From an uncultured Colwellia sp. (GTDB taxonomy: Bacteria; Pseudomonadota; Gammaproteobacteria; Enterobacterales; Alteromonadaceae): a stretch of 64,000 nt of DNA. The stretch is taken from assembly GCA_913058245.1 (NCBI GenBank), contig CAJXQJ010000004.1, positions 1 to 64,000 of the forward strand, given 5' to 3'. Of the stretch, positions 1-6,727 are shown one piece after another; the first letter of the stretch is position 1; each line of letters opens with the position of its first letter. A program made the position numbers and the translations under genes. Below the pieces are notes generated by a model, which was given only the letters and a program-made list of their open reading frames with translations, searched no databases and was not told the DNA's origin.

Positions 1-58
1 AAGCGAGGAACGAGCAAAAGCCAACTGTTATTTGTCCCGCTTGAACAGCTTGTTATAA
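1..58 (-). repeat. Partial attC site (cassette 7)
   Basis: This is the R''/L'' half of an attC recombination site, cut by the window edge. Read on the minus strand it begins ATAACAAGCTGTTCAAGCGG. The visible bases are identical to the matching half of the site at 777-871. It belongs to the cassette carrying the gene at 65-757, so the array continues to the left of the window. Confidence 0.85.
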
Positions 59-64
59 ATACCT

Positions 65-757
65 TTAAGCCAAATTGGAATATGCCCAAACAACAACACC
101 AAAAGCTAATAAGTAAAACAATACAGGTAAGATTACAAACCAAAGCAATGCTTTCCATTTTACAACATTGAAGTTAGCTAATATTGCTTGATAGCTTACA
201 TAAGTAGCCCAAAATGGAAAAATTATTATTAAAGACGACCAATACTCATCAGCACTAAAAGCAGCGACGTAGTCTTGGTATAAAGTAGCGCTTATTAATA
301 CAACAATGAGATGTGGTATAACTACTACTAAATTAGACAATACATATATAAGTCTGCCACTTACTTTATCGAATTCTCCAGCACCACTCCAAGAAAGGCG
401 TAAATTATAAAACCAACCACCAATTAACCAAATAAAAAAAGCTCCAAAAGCTCCAATCCCAGCAATCATTATAAAAAATAGGGACCAGCCTCCAGAAATT
501 GCATCAAGTAAAAACTGATTTGAACTGGTAACTGTACCTAAGTCTGTCTTGATTAGTTTTTGGTCGATTTTATCTACAGCATTTGACATTCCAAATAACC
601 ATAGAGAGATATAAACTAAGAAAGGTGTATTAAGTAAATCTAGCTCTTTAAAAAAAACACTTGGTTTAAAAAATAACAAATGAAATCTCTTAAAAAAGAA
701 CTTAAATCCTGTGTCTTTGGCTGTGTTTGAATTTTCTTCCTTGGCAACAGTATCCAT
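65..757 (-). CDS. YIP1-family-like integral membrane protein (integron cassette)
   Basis: A 230-residue protein with a polar N-terminus (about 1-40) and about five hydrophobic segments (roughly 45-60, 88-115, 135-158, 172-190 and 203-228). The layout and the GWFYNLRL stretch resemble the YIP1 membrane family; this assignment is from memory of the family and is moderate. A GGAG ribosome-binding site lies just before the ATG. The gene fills one cassette: its start is 20 bp from attC 777-871 and its stop is 7 bp from the partial attC at the window edge. It probably relies on read-through from the integron promoter, seven genes away, or on its own weak promoter. No specific function can be assigned. 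Confidence 0.65.
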   Translation of the reverse strand: MDTVAKEENSNTAKDTGFKFFFKRFHLLFFKPSVFFKELDLLNTPFLVYISLWLFGMSNAVDKIDQKLIKTDLGTVTSSNQFLLDAISGGWSLFFIMIAGIGAFGAFFIWLIGGWFYNLRLSWSGAGEFDKVSGRLIYVLSNLVVVIPHLIVVLISATLYQDYVAAFSADEYWSSLIIIFPFWATYVSYQAILANFNVVKWKALLWFVILPVLFYLLAFGVVVWAYSNLA

Positions 758-776
758 CGAATCTCCGTGGTATTTA

Positions 777-871
777 TAACGCCCTGTTAAGGGGCAAATT
801 GTAGTTGGCTAAAATAAGCGAGGAACGAGCAAAAGCCAACTGTTATTTGTCCCGCTTGAACAGCTTGTTAT
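777..871 (-). repeat. attC site (cassette 6)
   Basis: A ~95 bp imperfect inverted repeat. On the plus strand it starts TAACGCCCTGTTAAGGGGC and ends GCTTGAACAGCTTGTTAT. The inner arms TAGTTGGCT and AGCCAACTG pair around a variable centre (AAAATAAGCGAGGAACGAGC). This is the classical R''-L''-L'-R' attC layout read on the minus strand. Confidence 0.92.
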
Positions 872-888
872 GTATTTAGTTAACTAAA

Positions 889-1194
889 CTAAAAATACAC
901 TCCAGAATGATAAGTCCAATCAATATGAATATGCTGACTAGAAATACTAATTTCTTCTAAATCATGAGTATCGAACGGAATAGGTTTAACCAAAGAATCA
1001 GCTTTGATTTGAAGCAATTTACCGAATAAATCTAGTAATATTGAACCAAGAATAATAGAACAACCTATAGCCGAAATAGTCGAAGTTACAGTTGGGTAAA
1101 AATGGTCATAGTATAAAGAATAGCTTGAAACTATCGCGATTATAAACAACGTAAAACCAATGGTACTCAGCAATATAACTAGACTATTTTTCAT
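889..1194 (-). CDS. Small membrane protein (integron cassette)
   Basis: A 101-residue protein starting MKNSLVILL with two strongly hydrophobic segments (about 4-25 and 36-55) and a polar C-terminus of about 45 residues rich in His and Ile. A longer reading to 1236 begins inside the neighbouring attC, so I take the start at 1194. No family was recognised. It is the only gene of its cassette, between attC 1216-1309 upstream and attC 777-871 downstream. Function unknown; probably an inner-membrane protein. Confidence 0.6.
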   Translation of the reverse strand: MKNSLVILLSTIGFTLFIIAIVSSYSLYYDHFYPTVTSTISAIGCSIILGSILLDLFGKLLQIKADSLVKPIPFDTHDLEEISISSQHIHIDWTYHSGVYF

Positions 1195-1215
1195 ACTCAC
1201 ACTCGAATAAATACA

Positions 1216-1309
1216 TAACGCCCTGTTAAGGGGCAAATTGTAGTTGGCTATAATGTGAAGCGAAGCGGAACAGCCAACTGTTATTTGTCCCGCTTGAACA
1301 GCTTGTTAG
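1216..1309 (-). repeat. attC site (cassette 5)
   Basis: Same outer arms as its neighbours (TAACGCCCTGTTAAGGGG ... CGCTTGAACAGCTTGTTAG) and inner arms TAGTTGGCT/AGCCAACTG around a TATAATGTGAAGCGAAGCG centre. The last codons of the gene at 1281-1682 lie inside it. Confidence 0.92.
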
Positions 1310-1682
1310 GCATACTTTGCTTTAAGGCTAACCAAAATGCAATTGAAGCTGACACACCTACATACGTAAAGAATAATGTATCTGTTATTAGGCTTGAATA
1401 ATAACCACCCATTAGATAATCGAAAGGGATTAAAATTGATGGGATTGAGCCAACTAATATATACCAACCAATACTTTGTTTATGGAAACGCTTTAGTAAG
1501 AAGTGAATTGGGACCCCCCAAACAACTACAGCTAAAAGGACAATACCTGCCCCAATAATAGAAAAAACAATAAGCGCAGAAAAGTTTGGAATTGAATTCG
1601 CAATCCCTATTACGTATATAATTGCGTTTACTAACCCTGTTAATGTAGCGGCCAATGTTGCAATTAGTAGCGATCTATCCAT
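1281..1682 (-). CDS. Four-helix membrane protein (integron cassette)
   Basis: A 133-residue protein with four predicted membrane segments (about 5-27, 36-60, 72-92 and 100-122) and a short basic tail, NKLFKRDK. The tail is encoded within the attC site, which is common for cassette genes and shows how tightly the gene is packed. The ATG at 1682 lies directly after the upstream attC boundary with no clear ribosome-binding site. No known family was recognised and no function is proposed. Confidence 0.6.
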   Translation of the reverse strand: MDRSLLIATLAATLTGLVNAIIYVIGIANSIPNFSALIVFSIIGAGIVLLAVVVWGVPIHFLLKRFHKQSIGWYILVGSIPSILIPFDYLMGGYYSSLITDTLFFTYVGVSASIAFWLALKQSMPNKLFKRDK

Positions 1683-1689
1683 GTATGCC

Positions 1690-1785
1690 TAACGCCCCAA
1701 TAAGGGGCTGATAATTGTTGGCTATAATGTGTAGCGTAGCGAAACTGAGCCAACTGTTAGCAGTCCCGCTTGATTGGCTTGTTAT
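1690..1785 (-). repeat. attC site (cassette 4)
   Basis: A slightly divergent member of the set: it starts TAACGCCCCAATAAGGGGC and ends CGCTTGATTGGCTTGTTAT, with inner arms TTGTTGGCT/AGCCAACTG. The GATTGGCTTG variant of the R'' side is the closest match in the window to the decayed site at 59287-59379. Confidence 0.92.
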
Positions 1786-2186
1786 AGCTCTCGTTTCCAC
1801 GGTAGATCTTTTACTACTTTTACACCCTGATAATTACAGTTTATAAAAAATTCAAATTCCACGTCTTTGCCTTTAATTTGTACGGTACCAACAGCCTCGT
1901 TGCAATCGTTGGTAAATTTAACGTGCCTAAGAACATTGTTAATTTGAACTCTAGTGCCTTTAGGTAAAAGGGCTAATTGTTTTCCATTTGTACAACAATC
2001 TGATTGGCGCGCAAGCGTATTTTTAACAAAACTATAATTGTGCTCGTTGCTCTCAAATAAAGCCATATCTTCCGTAATATAAAAACTACCAGCAACATGT
2101 TCAGGATAATATTGAGACATGTTTTCAGTTTTTGCTGTACACGCTGTAGTTAGCATGATTGATAACAAAACGAGAATTCTACGCAT
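1782..2186 (-). CDS. Putative lipoprotein (integron cassette)
   Basis: A 134-residue protein with a lipoprotein signal peptide: MRRILVLLSIMLTTAC places a lipobox Cys at residue 16. The mature part has a Cys pair (DCC, about 63-64) and two later Cys residues (about 95 and 117). It should be exported and lipid-anchored, so disulfides are possible. An AAGGAA ribosome-binding site lies a few bases before the ATG. The stop codon overlaps the end of attC 1690-1785. I do not recognise a domain. Confidence 0.65.
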   Translation of the reverse strand: MRRILVLLSIMLTTACTAKTENMSQYYPEHVAGSFYITEDMALFESNEHNYSFVKNTLARQSDCCTNGKQLALLPKGTRVQINNVLRHVKFTNDCNEAVGTVQIKGKDVEFEFFINCNYQGVKVVKDLPWKREL

Positions 2187-2203
2187 ACTTTCCTTGAGAG
2201 CTA

Positions 2204-2298
2204 TAACGCCCTGTTAAGGGGCAAATTGTAGTTGGCTAAAATGTGAAGCGGAGCGGAACCAGCCAACTGTAATTTGTCCCGCTTGAACTGCTTGTTAT
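2204..2298 (-). repeat. attC site (cassette 3)
   Basis: It starts TAACGCCCTGTTAAGGGGC and ends CGCTTGAACTGCTTGTTAT. The inner arms TAGTTGGCT/AGCCAACTG flank AAAATGTGAAGCGGAGCGG. Confidence 0.92.
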
Positions 2299-2306
2299 AA
2301 AGCCAT

Positions 2307-2714
2307 TCACCTAACCCAGTACATTACTTTATTTACACCTTCATTTTCAACCACTTGAGGATGAGAAGCAACAGACATTATCTTTGATTTAACTGCTTCA
2401 ATACCAAATGACTTTACACTGGGCGTAATAAACCGTTTATTGAAACTAGGATCATGTTCGATTAATGAAGCAAAGACTAAATCATCGAAAAGAGCTTTAG
2501 GTAAAGGATTAACTTTTTCCAAAAGCTTTACCACAAACCACTTTTTCTCAGGATGCATTAAAGCCGCAGTAAACCAAGCTAAAGAGTCAGGGTTATCTTT
2601 TGGAAAATTAGAAGCAATTCTACCTACAAGCTTGCGGACAAGATGATGACTTTCATTCTTATCTTTTAGCGATTTTGCTTGAGTATATTCTTGGTAAAAT
2701 GCTTCGAGGTTCAT
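2307..2714 (-). CDS. Hypothetical soluble protein (integron cassette)
   Basis: A 135-residue, apparently soluble and mostly helical protein with no signal peptide or membrane segment. The helices around DNPDSLAWFTAALMHPEKKW and KVNPLPKALFDDLVFASL recall HEAT-like or scaffold repeats, but the resemblance is weak and I assign no function. It is the only gene in its cassette, between attC 2733-2826 and attC 2204-2298. Confidence 0.55.
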   Translation of the reverse strand: MNLEAFYQEYTQAKSLKDKNESHHLVRKLVGRIASNFPKDNPDSLAWFTAALMHPEKKWFVVKLLEKVNPLPKALFDDLVFASLIEHDPSFNKRFITPSVKSFGIEAVKSKIMSVASHPQVVENEGVNKVMYWVR

Positions 2715-2732
2715 CCGTTACCTTAGGCTTTA

Positions 2733-2826
2733 TAACGCCCTAATAATGGGCAAAAAATTGTTGGCTAAAATGTTGAGGAACGAAAACAGCCAACTGTTTT
2801 TTGTCCTTATTTATTAGCTTGTTATG
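2733..2826 (-). repeat. attC site (cassette 2, divergent)
   Basis: The most divergent site of the first array: it starts TAACGCCCTAATAATGGGC and ends TTATTTATTAGCTTGTTAT. The inner arms TTGTTGGCT/AGCCAACTG are conserved around AAAATGTTGAGGAACGAAAAC. The outer arms still carry the R' and R'' core triplets. Confidence 0.88.
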
Positions 2827-2833
2827 TAGCATT

Positions 2834-3094
2834 TTAGCTACCGTTTCTAATTGTATTTATACCTTCAGTTAGCTTTTTAATCAATATTTCTGCCTGTTCA
2901 ACCGATAACTCTATTTCAGTATTACCAATCACGTCATCATTATTGAATTGACCAACAGCTATTTGATTTTTTGAAATATTCACATCTGGTTGAATGTTCC
3001 ATGTCTCGATATTGATATGCTTATCGTGGATTTGAGTACTAACTTCAATGAATCCTTTCCGATAGTTTACGCCATCACACTTTATTTGACTCAT
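2834..3094 (-). CDS. Small hypothetical protein (integron cassette)
   Basis: An 86-residue soluble protein with no signal sequence or membrane segment. It appears to be beta-rich (about 1-60) followed by one helix (about 63-82, QAEILIKKLTEGINTI). The ATG follows a short ACGAGAG purine stretch just after the cassette boundary. No family was recognised and no partner gene is present in the cassette. Confidence 0.55.
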   Translation of the reverse strand: MSQIKCDGVNYRKGFIEVSTQIHDKHINIETWNIQPDVNISKNQIAVGQFNNDDVIGNTEIELSVEQAEILIKKLTEGINTIRNGS

Positions 3095-3110
3095 AACTCT
3101 CGTTGCTACA

Positions 3111-3206
3111 TAACGCCCTGTTAAGGGGCAAATTGTAGTTGGCTATAATGTGAAGCGGAGCGAAACCAGCCAACTGTTATTTGTCCCGCTTGAACAGCTT
3201 GTTATA
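3111..3206 (-). repeat. attC site (cassette 1, nearest intI)
   Basis: It starts TAACGCCCTGTTAAGGGGC and ends CGCTTGAACAGCTTGTTAT, with inner arms TAGTTGGCT/AGCCAACTG flanking TATAATGTGAAGCGGAGCG. It ends the first cassette, whose gene stop at 3202 lies inside the site. Confidence 0.92.
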
Positions 3207-3555
3207 TGCAATTTTCATATTTAAGCGTTTGATAATGAATAACTTTACCATTAATTAATACCTCCGCAACACAATAAACTCCATTGTGAGAAATGACATA
3301 AATTCTGGAGCTAATTATTTTTCCAGAAGGTAATTTAAACTTGCCACTAGTAGAAGGTGTACTTCCTCGGTATGAACCACTTGACCGTTTTTCAATTGCC
3401 TCAAGAAGATAAGAACGACCATATTTAACTTCGTTCTGCTTCAAACCAAAATCAATACCTAATAAAAAGTATAAAGCAATCCCTAAAGCCAGAAGCAGTA
3501 GTCCAAAACGAACTTTGACTTTAGTTTTGATGCGTACTCGATATGGTTGATTCAT
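3202..3555 (-). CDS. Single-pass membrane protein (first integron cassette)
   Basis: A protein of 117 residues from the ATG at 3555 (MNQPYRVRIK), with one hydrophobic segment (about 17-34, FGLLLLALGIALYFLLGI) and a ~80-residue extracytoplasmic C-terminal part with two Cys. An upstream in-frame ATG at 3606 would place 17 residues inside the attI region, so I prefer 3555, although no clear ribosome-binding site is visible. As the first cassette after attI it is the best placed for expression from an integron promoter. No known function. Confidence 0.6.
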   Translation of the reverse strand: MNQPYRVRIKTKVKVRFGLLLLALGIALYFLLGIDFGLKQNEVKYGRSYLLEAIEKRSSGSYRGSTPSTSGKFKLPSGKIISSRIYVISHNGVYCVAEVLINGKVIHYQTLKYENCI

Positions 3556-3683
3556 ATTTGCATATAACAGCTTATTATGGATACTTCTCTGTAATGTCCG
3601 TTCCATAATTTTGATTATTTATCACTTAATATTCCATAATTTCAACAAATTAGAAAGCTTGTTTTTAACAAAATGTTTTCTAC
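3556..3683 (-). other. Putative attI recombination region
   Basis: The first cassette begins at the CATATAACAG junction near 3561-3570: read on the minus strand, CTGTTATATG gives the GTT core used by integron integrases. The AT-rich bases between this point and the palindromes at 3684-3814 occupy the usual place of attI, between the divergent intI and cassette 1. The exact limits cannot be fixed from one sequence. A promoter for the array (Pc) is expected here or within intI, but I could not single out a convincing -35/-10 pair. Confidence 0.6.
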
Positions 3684-3717
3684 TTGGATAATACTGAGAA
3701 GTCTCAGTAATATCCAA
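3684..3717. repeat. Near-perfect palindrome beside attI
   Basis: TTGGATAATACTGAGA and TCTCAGTAATATCCAA form 16-base arms with one mismatch around a two-base centre. The 13 bases TCTCAGTAATATC recur in direct orientation at 3807-3819, in a second, weaker palindrome. The position between attI and the intI promoter suggests a binding site for a regulator or for the integrase; that role is inferred. Confidence 0.6.
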
Positions 3718-3796
3718 ACTTCTTAAAAACTATAAAATCACTAATATTCAAATGGGTAGGCTTAAAACTTGACGAAATATTGCGTTATTGGTTATT

Positions 3797-3814
3797 TACT
3801 AAGACTTCTCAGTA
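3797..3814. repeat. Second, imperfect copy of the attI palindrome
   Basis: TACTAAGACTTCTCAGTA has the same core as the palindrome at 3684-3717 with one arm degenerate. The two copies are about 105 bp apart and share a 13-base direct repeat. It lies about 50 bp upstream of the LexA-type box. Confidence 0.5.
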
Positions 3815-3862
3815 ATATCTCATTGATAAATTATTTGATCTTTATTTAACTTGAAACTATAC

Positions 3863-3878
3863 CTGTATACAAATACAG
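3863..3878 (+). promoter_or_regulatory. LexA-type SOS box in front of intI
   Basis: CTGTATACAAATACAG matches the gammaproteobacterial LexA consensus CTGT-N8-ACAG exactly. It lies 16 bp before the intI ATG and overlaps the expected promoter (TTGAAA at 3851-3856 as a possible -35). SOS control of integron integrases through such a box is established for Vibrio cholerae and mobile integrons, so intI is probably induced by DNA damage here. Confidence 0.85.
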
Positions 3879-3894
3879 TTACGGGTTTTTAATA

Positions 3895-4854
3895 ATGTCT
3901 TATTCTCCTTTTCTTGAAAGTATTCGTCACATTCTCCGTACGAAGCATTACAGTATTCAAACTGAAAAGGCTTACTTACTTTGGATCAAACGCTTCATTC
4001 TTTTTAATCAAAAACGCCATCCCAAAGATATGGGCGAAGAGGAAGTCAGTAATTATCTCACTTATTTAGCCGTTGATAGGCAAGTGACCACATCAACCCA
4101 AAACTTAGCCCTATGTTCAATTGTTTTCATGTACAAACATGTATTTGAAAAAGAACTCACGCTATTGTCTGATACAGTTAGAGCGAAAGCACCGACCCGT
4201 GTACCAATGGTATTATCCAATCAAGAAGCTACTGCTATTATCAATGAATTAAAATCTCCATATCATCTAATGTTTAGTTTGTTATATGGGTGTGGATTAA
4301 GAAAAGCAGAGTTATTGAGGTTGCGCATTAAAGACATCGATTTTGGGGGTAATTCCATTTACGTATTTCGGGGCAAAGGAGCTAAAGATAGAATGACATT
4401 ATTACCTCAAATACTCATAGAGCCACTCAAGACTCAGATCAACAAAGTTGAAGACGTTCATCAGAAAGACTTGGCTGAAGGCGAAGGTAAAACGAGTTTG
4501 CCATCAGGGTTGTCACGTAAATATCCAAAAGCGATCACTCAGTTTAAATGGCAATATTTATTTCCTTCAACCGTAAGGTGTCAGCATCCAACGGACGGTT
4601 ATTTTTGTCGTCATCACTTACATTGGACCTCGTTAACCAAGGCACTGAGAGTTGCGGTTCTGAAGACTGATATTCGAAAGCATGTCACAGCACATACGTT
4701 CAGGCACACTTTCGCGACTCAGTTATTATTGAATGGGGCTGATATTCGAACAGTGCAAGAGTTACTTGGTCATAATGATTTGAAAACTACCCAAATCTAT
4801 ACTCATGTCATTGGGCAACATTCTTCAGGGACGCTAAGCCCCATTGATAGATAA
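3895..4854 (+). CDS. intI: Integron integrase (tyrosine recombinase)
   Basis: This 319-residue tyrosine recombinase excises and inserts gene cassettes between attI and attC sites. The N-terminal SAM-like core-binding domain spans about 1-90 and the catalytic domain about 105-305. Catalytic residues are visible: Arg in [24 protein letters not shown], the [11 protein letters not shown] motif and the nucleophilic Tyr in QIYTHV. The extra segment around 205-240, with the Cys/His-rich stretch [15 protein letters not shown], corresponds to the additional domain that separates IntI proteins from XerC/D. The length is normal and no frameshift is seen, so the enzyme is probably active. It is divergent from the cassette array and preceded by a LexA box. 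Confidence 0.95.
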   Translation: MSYSPFLESIRHILRTKHYSIQTEKAYLLWIKRFILFNQKRHPKDMGEEEVSNYLTYLAVDRQVTTSTQNLALCSIVFMYKHVFEKELTLLSDTVRAKAPTRVPMVLSNQEATAIINELKSPYHLMFSLLYGCGLRKAELLRLRIKDIDFGGNSIYVFRGKGAKDRMTLLPQILIEPLKTQINKVEDVHQKDLAEGEGKTSLPSGLSRKYPKAITQFKWQYLFPSTVRCQHPTDGYFCRHHLHWTSLTKALRVAVLKTDIRKHVTAHTFRHTFATQLLLNGADIRTVQELLGHNDLKTTQIYTHVIGQHSSGTLSPIDR

Positions 4855-5098
4855 TTTATTCAAAGTCACTATAAAATCTATCTCACTTTGTGCCCCAAAC
4901 CGCCATAGAAAATTAGTTCTAGAGCTTCTACTCTAAGGCGCAATCGCCCCCATAACGAGATAGAGAAACTTTTACAACGAGACGCTTTCAAATATAAACA
5001 TGAGAATTTTTCTTCAAGCAAGACCCGATGCATAAATAAATTTAACACTATAAACCAGCACTTTATAATACAACTTTGGATTATATTAAGGGCACGGA
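4855..5098. other. Spacer between intI and the transposase
   Basis: No gene is visible on either strand. A short stem (GGCG-CAAT-CGCC near 4937-4948) and a 5-bp TAGAG/CTCTA pair could weakly stop intI transcription. No clear terminal inverted repeat for the downstream transposase was found. Confidence 0.4.
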
Positions 5099-5953
5099 AT
5101 GCTATTGCTTTTTATTTGTTGCTACTTTTTTATTTCGCAGTTTTTTATCACGAATACAAGCAAGCTACAAGGAACGTATAGAAGGAAAAACACGCAAGTG
5201 TTCACAGGTATTTTAGTTAACCATGCGCGAAACAAAAAGAAGCCGAAGTGGGTTGTCGATAAAGTCATTTATCTAAAAGCACTCATGCCAGATAGCGGTT
5301 GTGGCACCATTGCGATGACCTTCAATCGACTTTACCGCACCAAAGGTGAAACCGTCAGTAAAACCTTTGTTTATGAGAAACTCAAAGCTCACGCCTATCA
5401 AGTTAAATGTCAACGACGAGACTTAAAAGCAAGAAAACCTAAAACGACAGCGATTAATCAAACATGGGGAATGGATGTAACCACCGTGACTATTAATGGC
5501 AAGCAGCAATTGATACTAGGCATTATTGACCATGGCTCTCGTGCGTTGTTGTGTTTGCAAACACTTCAAACCAAACACTCATGGGCTATTTTAAGAGGAA
5601 TAATTCATGCGATTAAGCGATATGGCTTTCCTAAACAAATAAGGAGCGATAATGAACAGTGTTTTACATCAAGGTTAATCACCTTATCGCTTAAATTTCT
5701 ATCAATTAAACACCAAACAACCGGTGTTGCTTGTCCATGGCAAAATGGTCGTATTGAGCGCTGCTTTGGTAGCTTTAAAGAAAAGTGGCGACTGGCTAAT
5801 TTGAGTACGACACTAAATATTCAAACTGAGCTTGGCTATTATCAAACTTGGTATAACTCAATCAGGCCACATAGCAACCTTGATGGTCATACTCCTGCTG
5901 AGGTTTATCAAAACACGGTGCCAAAAGGTAACCCCATTGAGGTATGCGCTTAG
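5099..5953 (+). mobile_element. rve-family DDE transposase, N-terminus probably altered
   Basis: A 284-residue integrase-core transposase of the broad IS3/IS481 type. A helix-turn-helix-like segment lies at about 52-103, and the RNase-H-fold catalytic core runs from about 118 to 275. The DDE triad is visible: Asp126 (WGMDVT), Asp184 (IRSDNE) and Glu220 (GRIERCFGSF). The first ~25 residues (MLLLFICCYFF...) are hydrophobic and unlike a transposase DNA-binding domain, so either the true start is later or the 5' end has been replaced. No terminal repeats or second ORF were identified, so the element is probably incomplete. It lies directly downstream of intI. Confidence 0.75.
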
Positions 5954-6119
5954 AATGATGTTTTAACGGGATATTGCTTTCCTGATTAATGATTAATGTG
6001 CAGAGTTAAATTGCGTAACCTAAATCGTTCGGAGTAAACGAGGCTTTATTGTCGTTAATTGATAATTTTTCAGCTTATTTACTAATCGTTAAGCTGAATT
6101 AATATAGTTTTTGAATTAT
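5954..6119. other. Gap after the transposase
   Basis: AT-rich sequence with no supported gene. I looked specifically for an attC site that could end a cassette containing the toxin module and found none. Confidence 0.4.
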
Positions 6120-6293
6120 TTACTCATAATCAAGCAATAAAACTAGCCTATTTATTGAAAATAGGCTGTAAATAAACACAAATAGACGTCCGAACGCTGC
6201 GAACGGGACAATTTTTGCTTCTGGGCATTTTATATCAGCCCATGCCTGTGTGCTTGATAACAAAACACAGGCGAGGAGTAGTTTTTTGAGCAT
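6120..6293 (-). pseudogene. Truncated secreted-protein gene (57 codons)
   Basis: The reading frame MLKKLLLACVLLSSTQAWA is a clear Sec signal peptide with an AxA cleavage site near residue 19, preceded by an AAAGGA ribosome-binding site. After about residue 30 (DIKCPEAKIV) the sequence turns into unrelated hydrophobic residues and runs through a hairpin, as if the 3' part of the gene had been lost. It follows the 6324-6722 gene in the same orientation with a 30 bp gap. It may instead be a short genuine peptide. Confidence 0.45.
6145..6167 (-). terminator. Possible terminator of the toxin operon
   Basis: A 9-bp perfect stem, AGCCTATTT/AAATAGGCT, with a 5-base loop. On the minus strand it is followed by AGTTTTATT. 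It is placed to end transcription coming from the rhs gene and overlaps the end of the 57-codon frame. Confidence 0.45.
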
Positions 6294-6323
6294 TATAAGT
6301 CCTTTAGATTAATTGCTACATAC

Positions 6324-6722
6324 CTACCAATTTTTTATTGGAGGCGGGCTTTGTTTTGCATCAGCAAAGCATTCTTCAAGTTCTTTTCTAACTTCTGGTA
6401 CGCTTACTTGCGAATACTTACTTTTTAACAATTCAAAAGACTTACGCAGCTCAAAGTTAAAAGTAATCATGATAACTAACTCGGTATTTGACAAACTATT
6501 CATATCCCAGCTCTGGTTGACAGATTTATCAATTCGTTCTTGAGTTAACTCATCTAGCGTTAGGTTTATATTTTCTTTTCGAAGACTTAGCTCATATAGC
6601 GCTTCTAAATATTCTTCTCCACCATTAGAAGAAAAGAGGTTTAACAAAGCAGTCACTTCTTTTTTTAAGTCTTCCGCTTCAAGGTAGTCAGGAAGTCTTT
6701 CGTAGTAATTTAAATCAATCAT
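6324..6722 (-). CDS. Presumed immunity protein for the Rhs toxin
   Basis: A 132-residue acidic, helical, soluble protein with no signal peptide. It begins 5 bp after the stop of the 2324-residue Rhs toxin gene on the same strand, which is the standard place of an immunity gene in polymorphic toxin systems. The size and composition (many Glu and Leu, ending PPPIKNW) fit a cytoplasmic inhibitor. I do not recognise a named Imm family with confidence. The function is inferred from position. Confidence 0.6.
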   Translation of the reverse strand: MIDLNYYERLPDYLEAEDLKKEVTALLNLFSSNGGEEYLEALYELSLRKENINLTLDELTQERIDKSVNQSWDMNSLSNTELVIMITFNFELRKSFELLKSKYSQVSVPEVRKELEECFADAKQSPPPIKNW

Positions 6723-6727
6723 GTTCG

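Noticed and set aside
1..3206. Regularly spaced ~95 bp repeats that could suggest a CRISPR array or REP elements
   Set aside because: Spacing is 400-700 bp with a gene in each interval, and each repeat folds with attC inner and outer arms and core triplets, so they are integron attC sites.
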